This document shows positions 20,396 to 32,624 of a stretch of 64,000 nucleotides of DNA, piece after piece. Numbering within the stretch: the stretch's first letter is position 1; the number at the start of each line of letters is the position of its first letter. The position numbers were made by a program, and so were the translations under genes. The DNA comes from Viola odorata (taxonomy: Eukaryota; Streptophyta; Magnoliopsida; Malpighiales; Violaceae): contig OY829539.1 in assembly GCA_963691705.1 (NCBI GenBank), positions 75,613,255-75,677,254 on the forward strand, read 5' to 3'. The notes below the pieces were generated by a model. That model did no database searches. It saw nothing but the letters and a program-made list of their open reading frames with translations, and was not told the DNA's origin.

Positions 20396-21929
20396 GGGGC
20401 TGTTTAGGAACGAAGAATTTTCTAGAAAAAAAATTAATTTTCAGAAAACTGGAGATATTTCTTAAATTGTGTTTCAGTAACTGTTTTTTTCAAAATAGAA
20501 AAATTTCAGAAAAATCTCCAGTTTTCCAATTTTTAGATTTTTCTAAATTAACACTGAAAATTAGAAATGTCCAAAATGGAGTTTTCCAAATTTTCCAAAA
20601 CCATTTTTCTATTTTTTTTACTCATGCTCAACCGGCCCATCTTGTTAATCTAAAAAATAAACAATGGGAAAAACAACCCAAAATACTATCAACCACTCAC
20701 TTTTGTTTTCAAACCATTATCTCTTTCTCCTTTTCTCTTCCAATAGATCTGGTCGTTCTCCCAAAACAATGCACGACTTTCTCCTCTAATTTGCATGCTG
20801 CCGTCACCGTTGCCTCCTCCTTCTTCCTTGTGTGGTACTTCCGCTCTTTATGGTCTTTGTTTTATTCTTTATTTCCATAATCAATTTTGTTTTCCATGTT
20901 CTTCGTATATCGATCCTCTGTTCTAATTTCTTGAAATATTGTTTCAATTGAGATGTAAATTTTAATTTCACGAAATTATTTTGGTTTGTTGGTTAAAGAT
21001 CATGCATGTATTATTTTTTTCCAAAAATGATGATAATTGTTAATATATTCATATAAATAAGTTTAAAATTATGAGAAATTGGTAGTGAATATTTGTCATG
21101 GTTTTACGAATACATGATGAATGTCACCTCCTAATTATAATGATTTATGATTTAGATGGGAGGAAGAAATGATGGAGAAGACGAGGCTAAATGGTCCGAC
21201 AAAAATGAATCGATATTTTTATTAATATTGTACGAGAGAGTTAAGAAAGATCCAAATGGTACTCCTAGTTTTAAAGCTACGGATTGGCAAGACATGGATG
21301 AAGAAATGTACTTAGCTACCCATGAACGATATGGTACAGTAGGTCAGCAAAATTTTAACGAGGACGAAGCTAATGTGATGCAAGAAGGTATTCAAGTGGA
21401 TATGTTCCAACAATAACAAATGAATGCGGTTAGAGAAGATATTGTAGATCGATTATGGGCTAATTATAATATTGTTAGGATATGAAGAAGTAACAAGTTA
21501 AATTAAGTTTGTTTATAATGTTCATATTTGTAGTATTCACGTAATGAACAAATAATTCAAAACTATTTTATCTGTATTTTATTTTTATGAACGAAATTAT
21601 TGTATTTATATTTGATTTTTAACATGAATAGAATTAACATATTTATATTTGATCTTTGACAAAATTAAAATGAACTACCGTTTAGTTTATTAATCTTCTA
21701 AAAAAAATGACAGCATGGTTTTTTAATTAAAATCAAATTGATTGAACAAAATTAGTAGTTTTTTAAAAAAAGAAAATAATTGTTAGGTGAACGCGATTTT
21801 TAAGTTTTGTAAAACTGAAAATTTTCATATTTAATACAAAAGAAACACCATTTTTTATTTTTTAATGTTTTCTAAAATCAAAAATATTTTTGACAAATAA
21901 AAATAGAAACGGAAAAAGGAGACAGGGCC
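20396..21929. mobile_element. PIF/Harbinger-type element upstream of AspRS
   Basis: A 1534-bp element flanked by the 3-bp duplication TAA (20393-20395 and 21930-21932), as PIF/Harbinger elements prefer. Its termini GGGGCTGTTTAGG (left) and the reverse complement of CAGGGCC (right) form a short, imperfect inverted repeat. It includes a Myb/SANT-like exon (21156-21416) but no DDE transposase, so it is non-autonomous or internally deleted. Its left end is 226 bp upstream of the native AspRS ATG. Confidence 0.65.
21156..21416 (+). pseudogene. Myb/SANT-like (Harbinger ORF1-type) fragment
   Basis: An 86-residue frame starting ATGGGAGG right after a TTTAG acceptor-like site. Residues 12-60 read W-S-D-K-N-E ... 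W-Q-D-M-D-E, the spacing of the Myb/SANT-like DNA-binding domain that accompanies PIF/Harbinger transposases and the plant L10-interacting MYB family. The domain is cut short: the third helix and the usual C-terminal region are missing. It lies inside the element at 20396-21929, so I take it as the remnant of its ORF1. Confidence 0.55.
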
Positions 21930-22331
21930 TAACCATTCGGAATTTCCGCTTTCCAAAATTCCAATTTCCCAATCCGGACTATCTGGTTTGGGTTTGAGGT
22001 TTATTTTATTCCAATTTCAGTTTTTTTTTTCTTCTGCAAATGTCATCTCCAGAATGCTTACAAGTTCCATCAATGGAGATAAGATACGTTTTGGATTGGG
22101 CGTAGATTTTGGAGGGGTTACTCGTCATTCATTGCAATCAAGAACCACTGCTGCTGAATATGAGATGGAGTTTCTTAAAAGGTCAGAGCTTTCATTCTTT
22201 GAATCCAAGCATATGCTTTGTGTTGGGGATGAGAAATAACTTGAGTAGGAATCAGTGAAGACCCAATCCGTATCCTTGTTTCGTTAGGAGAGTAAATACT
22301 GTAGATTGAGTCCCAGTTCAAATAGACAAGC

Positions 22332-23033
22332 ATGATAGTTGTTTCTGTCATTTGCTGCTCCAATCCTGATACTATGTTGAATGTTTTGTGGAGAACTTAC
22401 ATTGTTCATCATGGGGATTACCACCATAGATTTCAACCTACTGAAAAACTTCATTTGCTTAAAAAATGCCAATCTCTAGGTCTTTCTAGTTCTTCTACTA
22501 GTACTGCAACGGATAAGGACTCCTTGAAGGTGTCTTATCTCATGGATACATGTGGGTTTTCATTGAAATCTGCCTCATCAGCTTCTAAATATCTCCAATT
22601 TGACAGCCCTAAGGCTGACTCGGTTATAAACATGTTCAAAGCCCATGGTTTCTCGCCGACCCAGATATCAGTAATCCTCAGAAAACACCCTTACATACTT
22701 TGCCTCAATCCTGATAAGGTCATTTTGCCCAAGCTCCAATTTTTTCAGTCTAGAGATGCTATAGGTCCGGATCTCGCGAGAGTATTTACTAGGAATCCTG
22801 GAATTTTGCTAAGAAGTTTGGAAGAGATTCTTGCTGCATTTAGGAAGCAACCATCGTTTAAGAGAGTTTCCGAGGACAAGATTATGGCGGTTATGGAACT
22901 TTTGGTTAACCATCTGGGTTGAGAGTCTTCAGTAATTGCTAGATACCCAATGCTGATCAATCTGAGCATGAAGAGGCTCGTAGCCAGAGTATCAGTTTTG
23001 CAGTTTCTATGCCCATTTGTGCTTGGAAGTTAG
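22332..23033 (+). pseudogene. mTERF-family pseudogene
   Basis: The frame encodes an organelle-type mTERF protein (mitochondrial transcription termination factor repeats; these proteins act in plastid or mitochondrial gene expression). From about residue 36 it carries family-typical words such as VSYLMDTCGFSLKSA and ILRKHPYILCLNPDKVILPK. After LLRSLE the sequence jumps to EILAAFRKQPSF, which normally lies about 130 residues later, so several repeats are deleted in frame. A TGA at 22920-22922 stands where family members have Trp (LGW.P.VIARYPM). The frame continues in homology to a second stop at 23031. The N-terminal targeting region is not recognisable. A truncated functional protein is unlikely. 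Confidence 0.85.
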
Positions 23034-23084
23034 CCGGCTTGCACTTTATTTTTCTCCGTTATGTGTACTCGAACTTAAGATATA

Positions 23085-23320
23085 CTCCCTCCGTTCCACT
23101 TTACCTGTCACTTTACTATTCTAGCACGTATTTCAAAGCGATCGGAATAGCAACTATATGATCTCAAAAAAATCTGAATTTTTTTTTCAACGTACGTGAA
23201 GGATTAATATACGTTGACGAAAATTTTCGGAATCTTTCGAGGTCATATAGTTACTATTCCGGCCGTTTTACAAAATGATAGGAATAATGACTAGTGACAA
23301 GTAATTAGGAACGGAGGGAT
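23085..23320. mobile_element. Stowaway-like MITE
   Basis: A 236-bp element with termini CTCCCTCCGTTCC and GGAACGGAGGGA(T), flanked by TA on both sides (23083-23084 and 23321-23322). This is the Tc1/mariner (Stowaway) signature. No coding capacity. Confidence 0.85.
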
Positions 23321-23680
23321 TACTTGTTAAAATCAGATGATATCAAGACTGATTGTAGCTCTTAAGTTTAGTTTATTAAATGGAATGAATGGCTTTATAT
23401 AGCCAATACAAAAACAGAAAGAGTAAAAGAAGGATTATGATTTACAATATCATATCATGGCTATTCCTACCGAAGAACAAATCAACAAAGAATCCTATCC
23501 CCAGAGAATAGGTTTATTCAAAACTCTCAAACAAACAGCTAGTTCTAACAATACTTACACTGCAACTAATATTGATAAAATAGGAACATACTTTTATCAA
23601 AGAAAATGATAAAAAGAAAAAAAGTTCATGCTTGAGAAATGGCCTTCTGCTATATAGGCCTGTTAGCAGCGTTGGTACTT

Positions 23681-23755
23681 GGTTTTGGGCTTGAAAGCCC
23701 AAATACACATGGTTTTGGGCTTGAAAGCCCAAATACACATGGTTTTGGGCTTTAA
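23681..23755. repeat. 2.5-unit 30-bp tandem repeat
   Basis: Two perfect 30-bp units (23681-23710 and 23711-23740) and half of a third. Each unit contains the small inverted repeat GGGCTTGAAAGCCC. It lies in the spacer between the mTERF pseudogene and ALY. Confidence 0.9.
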
Positions 23756-24504
23756 AGAGTACAATCACATCACAATAATGTTTTCCAGCCGCGGAAAGTG
23801 ATAATATCCCGAAAACGAAAACTTGTAGTATTTAAAAATTTAAAATTTTAAACTACTTTTTGACGTTTGCTTCAGCAATTTCTTGTTTTCTACCAAAACA
23901 AAAAATAAAGGAAAGAAGTTTATTTCGACGGACTAGATTAAACATCGTACCACGTGTACGGCGTCAGGGTCATTGTAACAACCAAACAAAAAAAAAAAAA
24001 TCATAAATCATCAGTTATTCACGATTCGAAAAAACAAAAATCTGTTTATTAATTTCATCTTTTTATTTTTATTTTTAAAGTTTCGCGGTTATACCCTCAC
24101 AATTTCTACATCTCCACCTTCTCTCCATTATCATCACCAAAATCCTCTTCCTCTTGTGTATCATCGATCTCTTGCTTCCCTTCTTCTCCTCCTCTCCATG
24201 TTTGTATCGTCAAAATAAGCGCATAGACGAACGCGCACGCGTTTTGATCGGTAAGTTCACTTCCCGTTTACTTACCAATCTGCGCGCCCGATTTCTCTCA
24301 ATTTAGGTCTCTTTTCTCTTGTTTCGGGAGGAGGAAAACCGAATTTCTCCAATTTCTGTTGCTCGGAAGAATAGTGGAGAGCTTATGAGCTAGAAGTCAA
24401 TTCAATTTTTGGCTCTTCTGTTCTACAACATTGGATTCTCGTGTGCAGCTTCTCGCGTAGTTGGCGCAAGAATTTCTGGCAGTTGAAGGATTTAGTTACT
24501 TGAG
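23756..24504 (+). promoter_or_regulatory. ALY promoter and 5' UTR with leader intron
   Basis: AT-rich sequence followed from about 24100 by a CT-rich leader. A GT-AG intron is likely in the 5' UTR: donor CG|GTAAGTTC at 24251, acceptor GTGTGCAG ending at 24448. The start codon is at 24505. No clear TATA box is visible. The remaining bases hold no other gene. Confidence 0.5.
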
Positions 24505-27500
24505 ATGGCACCGTCAAAGAAATCCAGGAGCGCCAGCAAGCGGTTTTCGCAAGTTAATGAAGTTAGTCCTAACAAGCATGGAGAGAATGCTAGCAGGAGT
24601 CGTGGAAGTCGAGTGAGTTGTTGTTATTTGATTTAAAGAGCTTGTGTGCGAATAATTTAAGTTTCTCTTTGGGGTAAGATTTTGTGTTTTGTGTTTGTGT
24701 AGAAGAGGAAGTTGTCTGATATGATAGGGCCGCAGTGGGGGAAGGACGAGCTAGAGAGATTTTATAAGGGATATCGTAAGCATGGGAAAGACTGGGAGAA
24801 GGTTAGTGCCTATACTGTGATTCGTCCAAGTTGTTTGCGCACACATTAAGCTTTCTTTTCATGGTGCTTGTGATTACTGCATTTTGTCGAATCAAATGTT
24901 AGTTGATATTTGAGTTTGTTCTATGAGAATGAGATTGCATGATTGGAGGTTTTCTTAGTGGAATTCTTGCTTTAGTTTCTTCTTACTTTTTCCTGTCCTT
25001 ATCCATTGGATTTTTAGGTAGCTGCCGCAGTGCGGAATCGATCTGAGGAAATGGTAGAAGCCCTTTATTCTATGAATAAGGTAAGTACCGATTTTATGAT
25101 AATCCAAGATCTCCTGATCTGGAAAGCTCATAAATGTTACATTGGACTCCATTGTTTTGTACATTCTGTCGTTTTGCTTTTTTGGAGTTGCGTGATAGTT
25201 TTTCATATTACTTATAATTGTTATATTTTAAACGTGAGAAGAGTTAGATAGATAGAATGAAGTTTCTAATGGAGATCTCCTGTATTTTTAGGCTTACTTA
25301 TCTCTTCCGAAGGGCTATGCTTCTGCAGCTGGGCTAATTGCCATGATGACCGACCACTACTCTAATATGGTGAGATTGGGATTTAGTTTGTCGAGGTTTT
25401 TGAAGACTTGATTTTCGGATATCATTCTGAAAGTATTCCTGTGGGTACTGGTTAAAGTTGGTCTTCATTTCATTCTACTCAAATTCAAAGTTTTGGGGTA
25501 GAAAATTGGTGATGGGAGGCTTGTCTCACCAGTTGCCATCCATGGGTGATAGTACTAACTACAATTCTATCGCTTCTCCATTTGGTGCTTTGATTGTGTC
25601 AATGCCTTTAAACACTGGTAGCCGACTTTATTAAGGCTAGTTAAAGTTAGAGCAGATACCAAGTTACACCTAATTACAAAGGGATGCAATGAGTCCAACA
25701 TGTAGAATAATTTATGGGACAGAGGTGGAGATATCCCTTGATTCCTCTTAGGATGTGATAAAAAAAAGTATTAAACGGGTATTATAGGACCATTATCACT
25801 TTGATATTTCTGCTATTTGTTTCTTGTTGGACTAGTGGTAGACAAGTTAACTAAAAGTGAGCTTTAATGGGTATGCAAGTGTACTCATTCTTAGGGTTTT
25901 AATGGAGAATCCCAGCTGGTTGGGACCATAGAATATTATAAATCGCAAGGAACAACTGTGAGTATGGTTTGAGTTTTATACCTAATCTCAATGATATGAT
26001 TTGGCAAATGCACTATGAGGCTGCTTTAAAATCTTCTTTTAGTATTGGTGGGAAATTGATTCAAAGTGAGTGCACTGATGTGTACATGTACTTTTAATGA
26101 ATTAGTTAATTGTTTTAACTTGTCTATTTGTTTATCTTACAATATGAACTTGGTTGCATACGTATAGGGTGATACTGATAGTGATCAAGAAATCAATGAA
26201 GGTTCAGGAGCATCTCAAAAACCTCAGAAGCGTGCTCGGGCAACTAAGGGATCAGATGTGATGCAAGTTCCAGATCTCTTACAACCTCAGTCAGCCGCGT
26301 CAGATTATGGCTGCTTGTCATTGTTGAAGAAGAGGCGGCCGGGTAGAAAGATTTTGGTTCTCTCTCTTTGCATGTCTCAATCCCGTCTCCCCAATTTTCC
26401 ATTGTGAAACTGTTTCTAAGGTTAAATTTGCTCGTATATTGGAATTTCTTTCAGGAAGCAGGCCTTGGGCTGTTGGAAAAAGAACTCCACGTGTCCCTGT
26501 TACATATACTTATGATAAAGATAATGAAAAGTATATTTCGCCATTGCGGCATGGCCTGAAAGTAAAGGTTGATGCACTTGATGATGATGTTGCTCACGAG
26601 ATAGCCTTAGCTTTGGCTGAAGCTTCACAAAGAGGTGGTTCTCCCCAGGTTTCTCTAACTCCAAACAGAAAAGCAGAGGTTTCCTCACCTGTTCGGAAGG
26701 GTGAACGAATGGTATGTCATTGGCTTGTTAACTTTCAATGCTTACATTTATGTTGTTAACTGTTAATGGTATTCGGCAGATGGAAACTGAGATGAGCAGA
26801 TCCAAGCTTCATGTCAGTGATATGGATGAAGGTGGTTGTGAATTAAGCTTAGGAAGCACAGAAGCTGACGTTGGCGATTATGGAAGAGAAAAAAGATTTT
26901 TGAAAGGAAAAAGCTGGCGTGTAAGAAAGCTAAATGTGCAAGAAAGTGTGGAAAATGATTTGGATGATGTAAAGGAGGCCTGTAGTGGCACAGAGGAAGG
27001 ACAAAAGCTAGTTGATTCCAAAGGAAAATTTGGAATGGAGTCTGCAGATACAAAACTTGCAAGATTCTCTAGTAAGGCTTCAAAGAAGAGAAGTAAAAAG
27101 GTTCTCTTTGGGGAAGGTATACTGTGATTTTTGAAGCTATGCTGTTTGTTCTTCCACTATCATTTCTCTATGCCTTTATTGTTTTGAGCGGGTGGTATCT
27201 GGTGTTTATCTCTCCCATTTATTCTGTTGAGCTGCTTTGTGTTAACTTTTTGTTTCTTTGTTCCAACACTCTACACAGGTCTTGATGCTGACTTTGATGC
27301 CTTGGAAGCGCTCGCAGATTTGTCTTTGAGATTGCCAGAAACTCCTGTTGATACTGGTAAGCCATACCTTGGCCAATTTTGCTTGAACTGTACAAATTCT
27401 GTGGACTAATTATGAGATAGGTCATGCTTGTTATTGGTTATGCTTTTCATTTTGTTGTCGTTCTTGAGGTGCATGTGCCGGTTGTCCTTTTATCTTAATT

Positions 27501-30500
27501 TTTTTATCACATTTCTACAGCTTGAGTGCTTTGTCTCATCTTTTTTCTACTATGTGTGCGCTTTGTATCCATCCATCATCTTGGATAAATAACGTCTGCT
27601 GTAATTATTTTCTTTATTATCGTGTTTCTTTAGCAATTTTTAATTGGCTTTTTTTGGTTGTGCTGTGTCTATTAGGGTCATCTGTGAACTTTGAGGGAGA
27701 AAGAACTAACATTGCTGCCAAGTCGAAGCTAAAAGGGAACAATAGTTCTCCTGTTGTTAAAATGTCCTCCTTTAAGACAACTAAACAAGGAAAAGGTTCA
27801 CATGTTCCAGAAGCGGATGAGGAAGGCCTTCAGATTAATGCTGGGATACGTAAAAGGAGACAAAAGCTCTTGCCATCAAAAGTAGGGACGGATTAACCTT
27901 ATCTTATTCTAGTTTAATCATGTTTTATTTAACCACGATATTATTCTTGTTTACATGTTTTAGATTTCAGAAAGTGAAGAGCATATTGATTCTCATCTGT
28001 GTGAGTCTCAGAAAGCAGAGGTGTGTAGTTCTTTTTACCTTCAAAATCACAACTGGTGTCCTTTCAGAGTTATCAAATGGATTACCCATGCTGTTGATGA
28101 TTTCATTTATCTTTCAAGTTATGTTTCTGTGTATCAGTTAATATACTGATACTCCATCCTTGAAGTCTAAGAATTTCCCAAATCTTCTTCACCAGGATTT
28201 TCATTTTTGTTATCTGTAATTTGAAAAGTCAACATTTTTATTTATTTTGAAATATTTTTTAAGGTTTCCTGTAGTTCTGTACTCTAAAATGCCTGTGCTA
28301 TTACACATTTTACACTTTTACTGCAAGTTTCATTTTCAAAGTTTTAACCTGTAAGTTTTAAGGTTCTCGTTCTTGTTCTTGTTTACTGAGAATATGAATC
28401 ACAAACATGAAACATGGTTCATTTTAGCATAATTATTACATAGGCTTTATGTGGCTTAGTCTCTGGCTTTTGCTATGAGGCTGCATTTTCTTTAATATAA
28501 CTTCTGTCTCTCAGTCCTTCATTGATCGTCAATGTATCTTTATCTCTGTACTGTGCTTGATTGTAGGCTAGAGATGAAGCAAAGAACCTTGTTAGTAAAG
28601 GTAAGCGATTCCATGATGCTCCATTCCAAAAGCAAGGGAAGTTGATAAAACCAGCTGAGCATACTTCTTCGAGCAATGATCATGGAATGGAATTAAATGA
28701 TTCAGCTCCGGCAACTTTACAGGCTTTGTCTGTGAACAAAATGGGTATGCCTACCAAAGTGAGGAGTAGGCGTAAGATAAACACATCAAGACTATTGCTT
28801 GGGAAGGACACAATGTCTTCAGAGTATATCATAAATAGGCAATCTAAGTTAACCGCTCCTTCATCCCCTGACAAAGAATTCAACATTAAGGTTAGATATG
28901 TGCCAACCTTCATTATTAACATGAGCTGACTCTCTTGAGTGATTTTTGGTCATGCAATTTCTTTTTATGTTTTAGGAAAAGCTTTCTAATTGCCTTTCCC
29001 GGTATCAAGTGCGGAGATGGTGTAGTTTCGAGTGGTTCTATAGTGCAATTGACTACCCATGGTTTGCCAAAAGGGAGTTTGTGGAATACTTGGAGCATGT
29101 TGGATTGGGCCATATTCCAAGGCTAACACGGGTCGAATGGGGTGTCATTAGGAGGCATGTCTTTGAATTTGGCATGCTATTTTCATACTTTGATTTTGAG
29201 TGATTCTACCAATCTTTCCTGAAAAAAAGGACATAATTTATACTCTCAACCATGCAGTTCCCTTGGCAAACCACGAAGATTTTCTGAGCAATTTTTGAAG
29301 GAAGAAAAAGAGAAGCTAAATCAATACCGGGAATCTGTTAGGAAACACTACACAGAACTTCGTGCCGGTACCAGGGATGGCCTGCCAACCGATCTGGCTC
29401 GACCTTTGGCAGTCGGACAGCGCATTATTGCTCTTCATCCAAGGACGAGGGAGATTCATGATGGAAGTGTGCTGACTGTTGATCACAATAGGTGCCGTGT
29501 TCAGTTTGACCAGCCCGAACTAGGCGTTGAATTTGTCTTGGTGAGAGTCTTTTTCTTTTATTTATTTGGTTCTCAGTAATAAAACAATGGTTTTTTCTTT
29601 AGCAATTAAAGAAGGTTTATGATCCTTTGTGTTTTAGTTGTTAAATTGCACCCTGTCAACACAAATAACAAAAAAAGAAAACTCCATTTTGGCTCATTCT
29701 TCTTTGCCTTAAATTAATGGTTACATATCCATGTTGCTCCTTTACTAGCCCAATAAGTTGAAGCGGGCTAATAAAGCTCTTTGCATTGCATTTAGCTAAT
29801 TGTCTGTTGAGAAGCATAGTCAGTGTAGCACATTCCTGCCTGACGTGGTCCAGAATTCATATTAAATACAGCCCCCTTACATGTAATGAGTTGAACTAAA
29901 TTAATTTGAAAATTTTGTAAAATCCATAGTTAGAAATGGGTGATTTCTTAAGTAATTGGATGAACATTTCTTTGCAGGATGTTGATTGCATGCCTATGAA
30001 TCCTTTGGAGAATATGCCTGCATCTCTTAGCAGACAGAACCTCACCTTGAACAGATATATTGAGAACTTGAATGAACTAAAATTGAATGGGCAACCAGTA
30101 GAGAGGAAGATGGAAGGACCCACGGAAGCTGTCCGCTATGAGAACCTGGACAATCCCTGTGATTTTCCACAAACTTCCCCATCAACATGCCATGTTAGCT
30201 GCGTATCGCAGCAACCAAAGGTCAGCCCTCGTTGGAATCTAGCATATGCCTATTGTACTGCTCAATTTTGAACCCTTTTTTACATGCTGTGTATAGTCGG
30301 TATTGATTAGTTTTTATGCTGAACAATTGGAAGGATTGTCTTGCCTTTAAATTGCAGAATGGTTTTGCAAGGTCAAGCGTTGGTTTGTTTGTTGTTCGTT
30401 GTTTGTTGGATTGCTTCTGCCATATCATCCTCTCTTTTTTCCCACTATGTCAACTTGTTAACACCTCCACAGCCTTATGATTTCACTGATGTAGTTAAGC

Positions 30501-32169
30501 TCTTTGACCAGGGTGGTTTGGCAAGTTCTAATGCACAAGTTAATGTTGGACTGGGTGAAACTGTTCAAACTCAACAAGCAGCAAATGCTCAACCTGCAAT
30601 TGTTGTACAGACCCAGGCAAAGGAAGCTGATATTCAAGCTCTTTGTGAATTGACTCGTGCTCTAGACAAAAAGGTTGCTCTACTTTTAGCTATTAGTTCC
30701 TTAACACTTCTTCTGTTCTCTCTTTAAAAAGCCTGTACCTTTACTCATGTTGCCATTTCCTAGTTTTTTCTGAAACAAGAGTCTGCAGCTCTAGCAATGA
30801 CCTTTTACACAACTTTCTTGATTTCATGATTAGGTCATGTTTGCCTGATTTTGGTTTTATGTACTCTACGCACTGTTTGACATACCTCCGATCATCTATG
30901 CCTCAGATAATATATGCTGTGCACTTATTTGTACTTCGTATGATATCATTATGTTTGCATGGGCTGTGTCTTGGTTCAAGATTTTTTAAGGGATACCTTT
31001 TAAGTGTGCCCATTTGTGAATGAGAAAGAAGTCATGGATACTTGAATTTGCAGGAGGCAGTGGTGTCTGAGCTGAAGCGCATGAATGATGAGGTGTTGGA
31101 GAGCCAAAATGGGAAAAACTCGCTCAAAGATTCTGAACTTTTTAAAAAGCATTATGCTGCTGTACTCCTACAGTTACATGAAATAAATGAGCAGGTATGA
31201 ATAACCGATGCACATTTTTCAGATTTAAGTGGTCTTTCCTTATCATAAACCGGCAAAATTGCTTACTTCGTTTTCTTCTTTCATGCAGGTTTCTACTGCT
31301 CTCTTTTGCTTGAGGCAACGTAACACTTATCAAGGGAACGCTCCAGTCATGTGGTCGAAGCCCATTACATATACAGGCGAACCTGTTGTGCATAACAGCA
31401 CCTTTGATTTTTCTGCAGACGATGATACTCAAGAGTCTGGATCTCATGTTACTGAAATTGTTGAAAGTTCTAGAATAAAAGCCCAGACAATGGTTGATGC
31501 AGCCATGCAGGTATGATTGTATCCTGGACCTGACTTCCCCTGTTTAGTCCAATACACACTTCTCACTGTCTGTCATTTCAGGCTATGGCGTCTCTGAAAA
31601 AGGACGGAAATACCGTTGACAATATAGAGGCCATTGACTTTGTAAATAGTCAGCTCTCAGCAGATGATTTAAATATACCAGCCATGAAATCTTTGGCTAC
31701 TCACAGCTGTCAGGATCAGTCAAGTTCGTGCACTGAAAATCCAGGGACAATAACAACCGATGCACCTAATAATACAGAGAATAACAGTTTGTCTAGCGAA
31801 AACGGGGCTCAAATCCCTTCAGAACTTATTTCACAATGTGTAGCTACTTTACTCGTGATTCAGGTTAGCTTCATGATGCTTTCCCTTAATTTTCTTTTCA
31901 AGCGAATATGTTGTGGCGTGTGCTTTTAGTTTTATGGTTTGAACTTTGAATGAATTGACAAGCTTTACAACAAGCTGTTGATGATCGTCACTCCGCATTT
32001 GCAGAAATGTACAGAACGACAGTTTCCACCGAGTGATGTTGCGCAAGTACTGGATTTTGCTGTGACAGGTTTGAAGCCTCATAGTCCACAGAACCTTCCA
32101 CTCTATGCAGAAATACAGAAATGCATGGGAATTATTAGAAATCAGATACTGGCACTCATACCTACATAG
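24505..32169 (+). CDS. ALY: ALWAYS EARLY (ALY/LIN-9 family) DREAM-complex protein
   Basis: Plant homologue of Drosophila Aly and animal LIN-9, the DNA-linking core subunit of the DREAM/MuvB cell-cycle complex. Exons: 24505-24612, 24703-24801, 25018-25080, 25292-25369, 26168-26342, 26455-26711, 26780-27116, 27279-27356, 27676-27881, 27964-28020, 28567-28890, 28976-29154, 29258-29540, 29978-30220, one ending at 30673 (start 30473 or 30512), 31054-31194, 31289-31510, 31582-31863 and 32005-32169. The product is about 1150-1165 residues, as in the family. Residues 37-116 form the SANT/Myb domain ([20 protein letters not shown]). Residues about 595-740 form the DIRP domain ([18 protein letters not shown]). 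The C-terminus ends QILALIPT, as family members do. The exon ending at 29154 is followed by GC, not GT. All frames are open, so the gene looks functional. Which ALY paralogue it is cannot be settled. Confidence 0.93.
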
Positions 32170-32624
32170 CTGGTTAGATTTTTTTTATTTTTTCCCCATA
32201 TCCATTACTTTCCTGCTACATTTTAAACCTTTAGAAAAAGGGAGTGCAGTGCACAGAGGTCCCCTCTTCCCAGAATAAGATGGAGAGCAGGGAAAAAAGC
32301 AGGGAATTCACCGCAAATGAAATTTATTTTCGAAAAAATATTTTAAAGATAAAAGGCTATACCGTCAAACTTTAATCATACTTTTTATATGTTTTGCTTA
32401 GGTAAAATATTTCCTTCAAGATTATATCATGTCAGGTATTCTTAAGGAGCATAATACATTTGTTATTGTTTAGTGAGTGGTTTGATAGTGATCTCTTTTA
32501 AACAAGAACTAGAGAGTCACCAGGGTAGTTTACAGTTTTACTTGTCAGCAACACTTTATTTTAATGGGAGGAACACGGCGCTTTACTTATTTTCTTTTTC
32601 TTTTAATTTCTGCCGCTGGGCTGG
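32170..32624 (+). other. ALY 3' UTR and flank
   Basis: No coding frame of note. T-rich sequence downstream of the ALY stop is the expected 3' UTR. The LTR starts at 32625, so the insertion is within about 460 bp of the stop codon. Confidence 0.5.
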
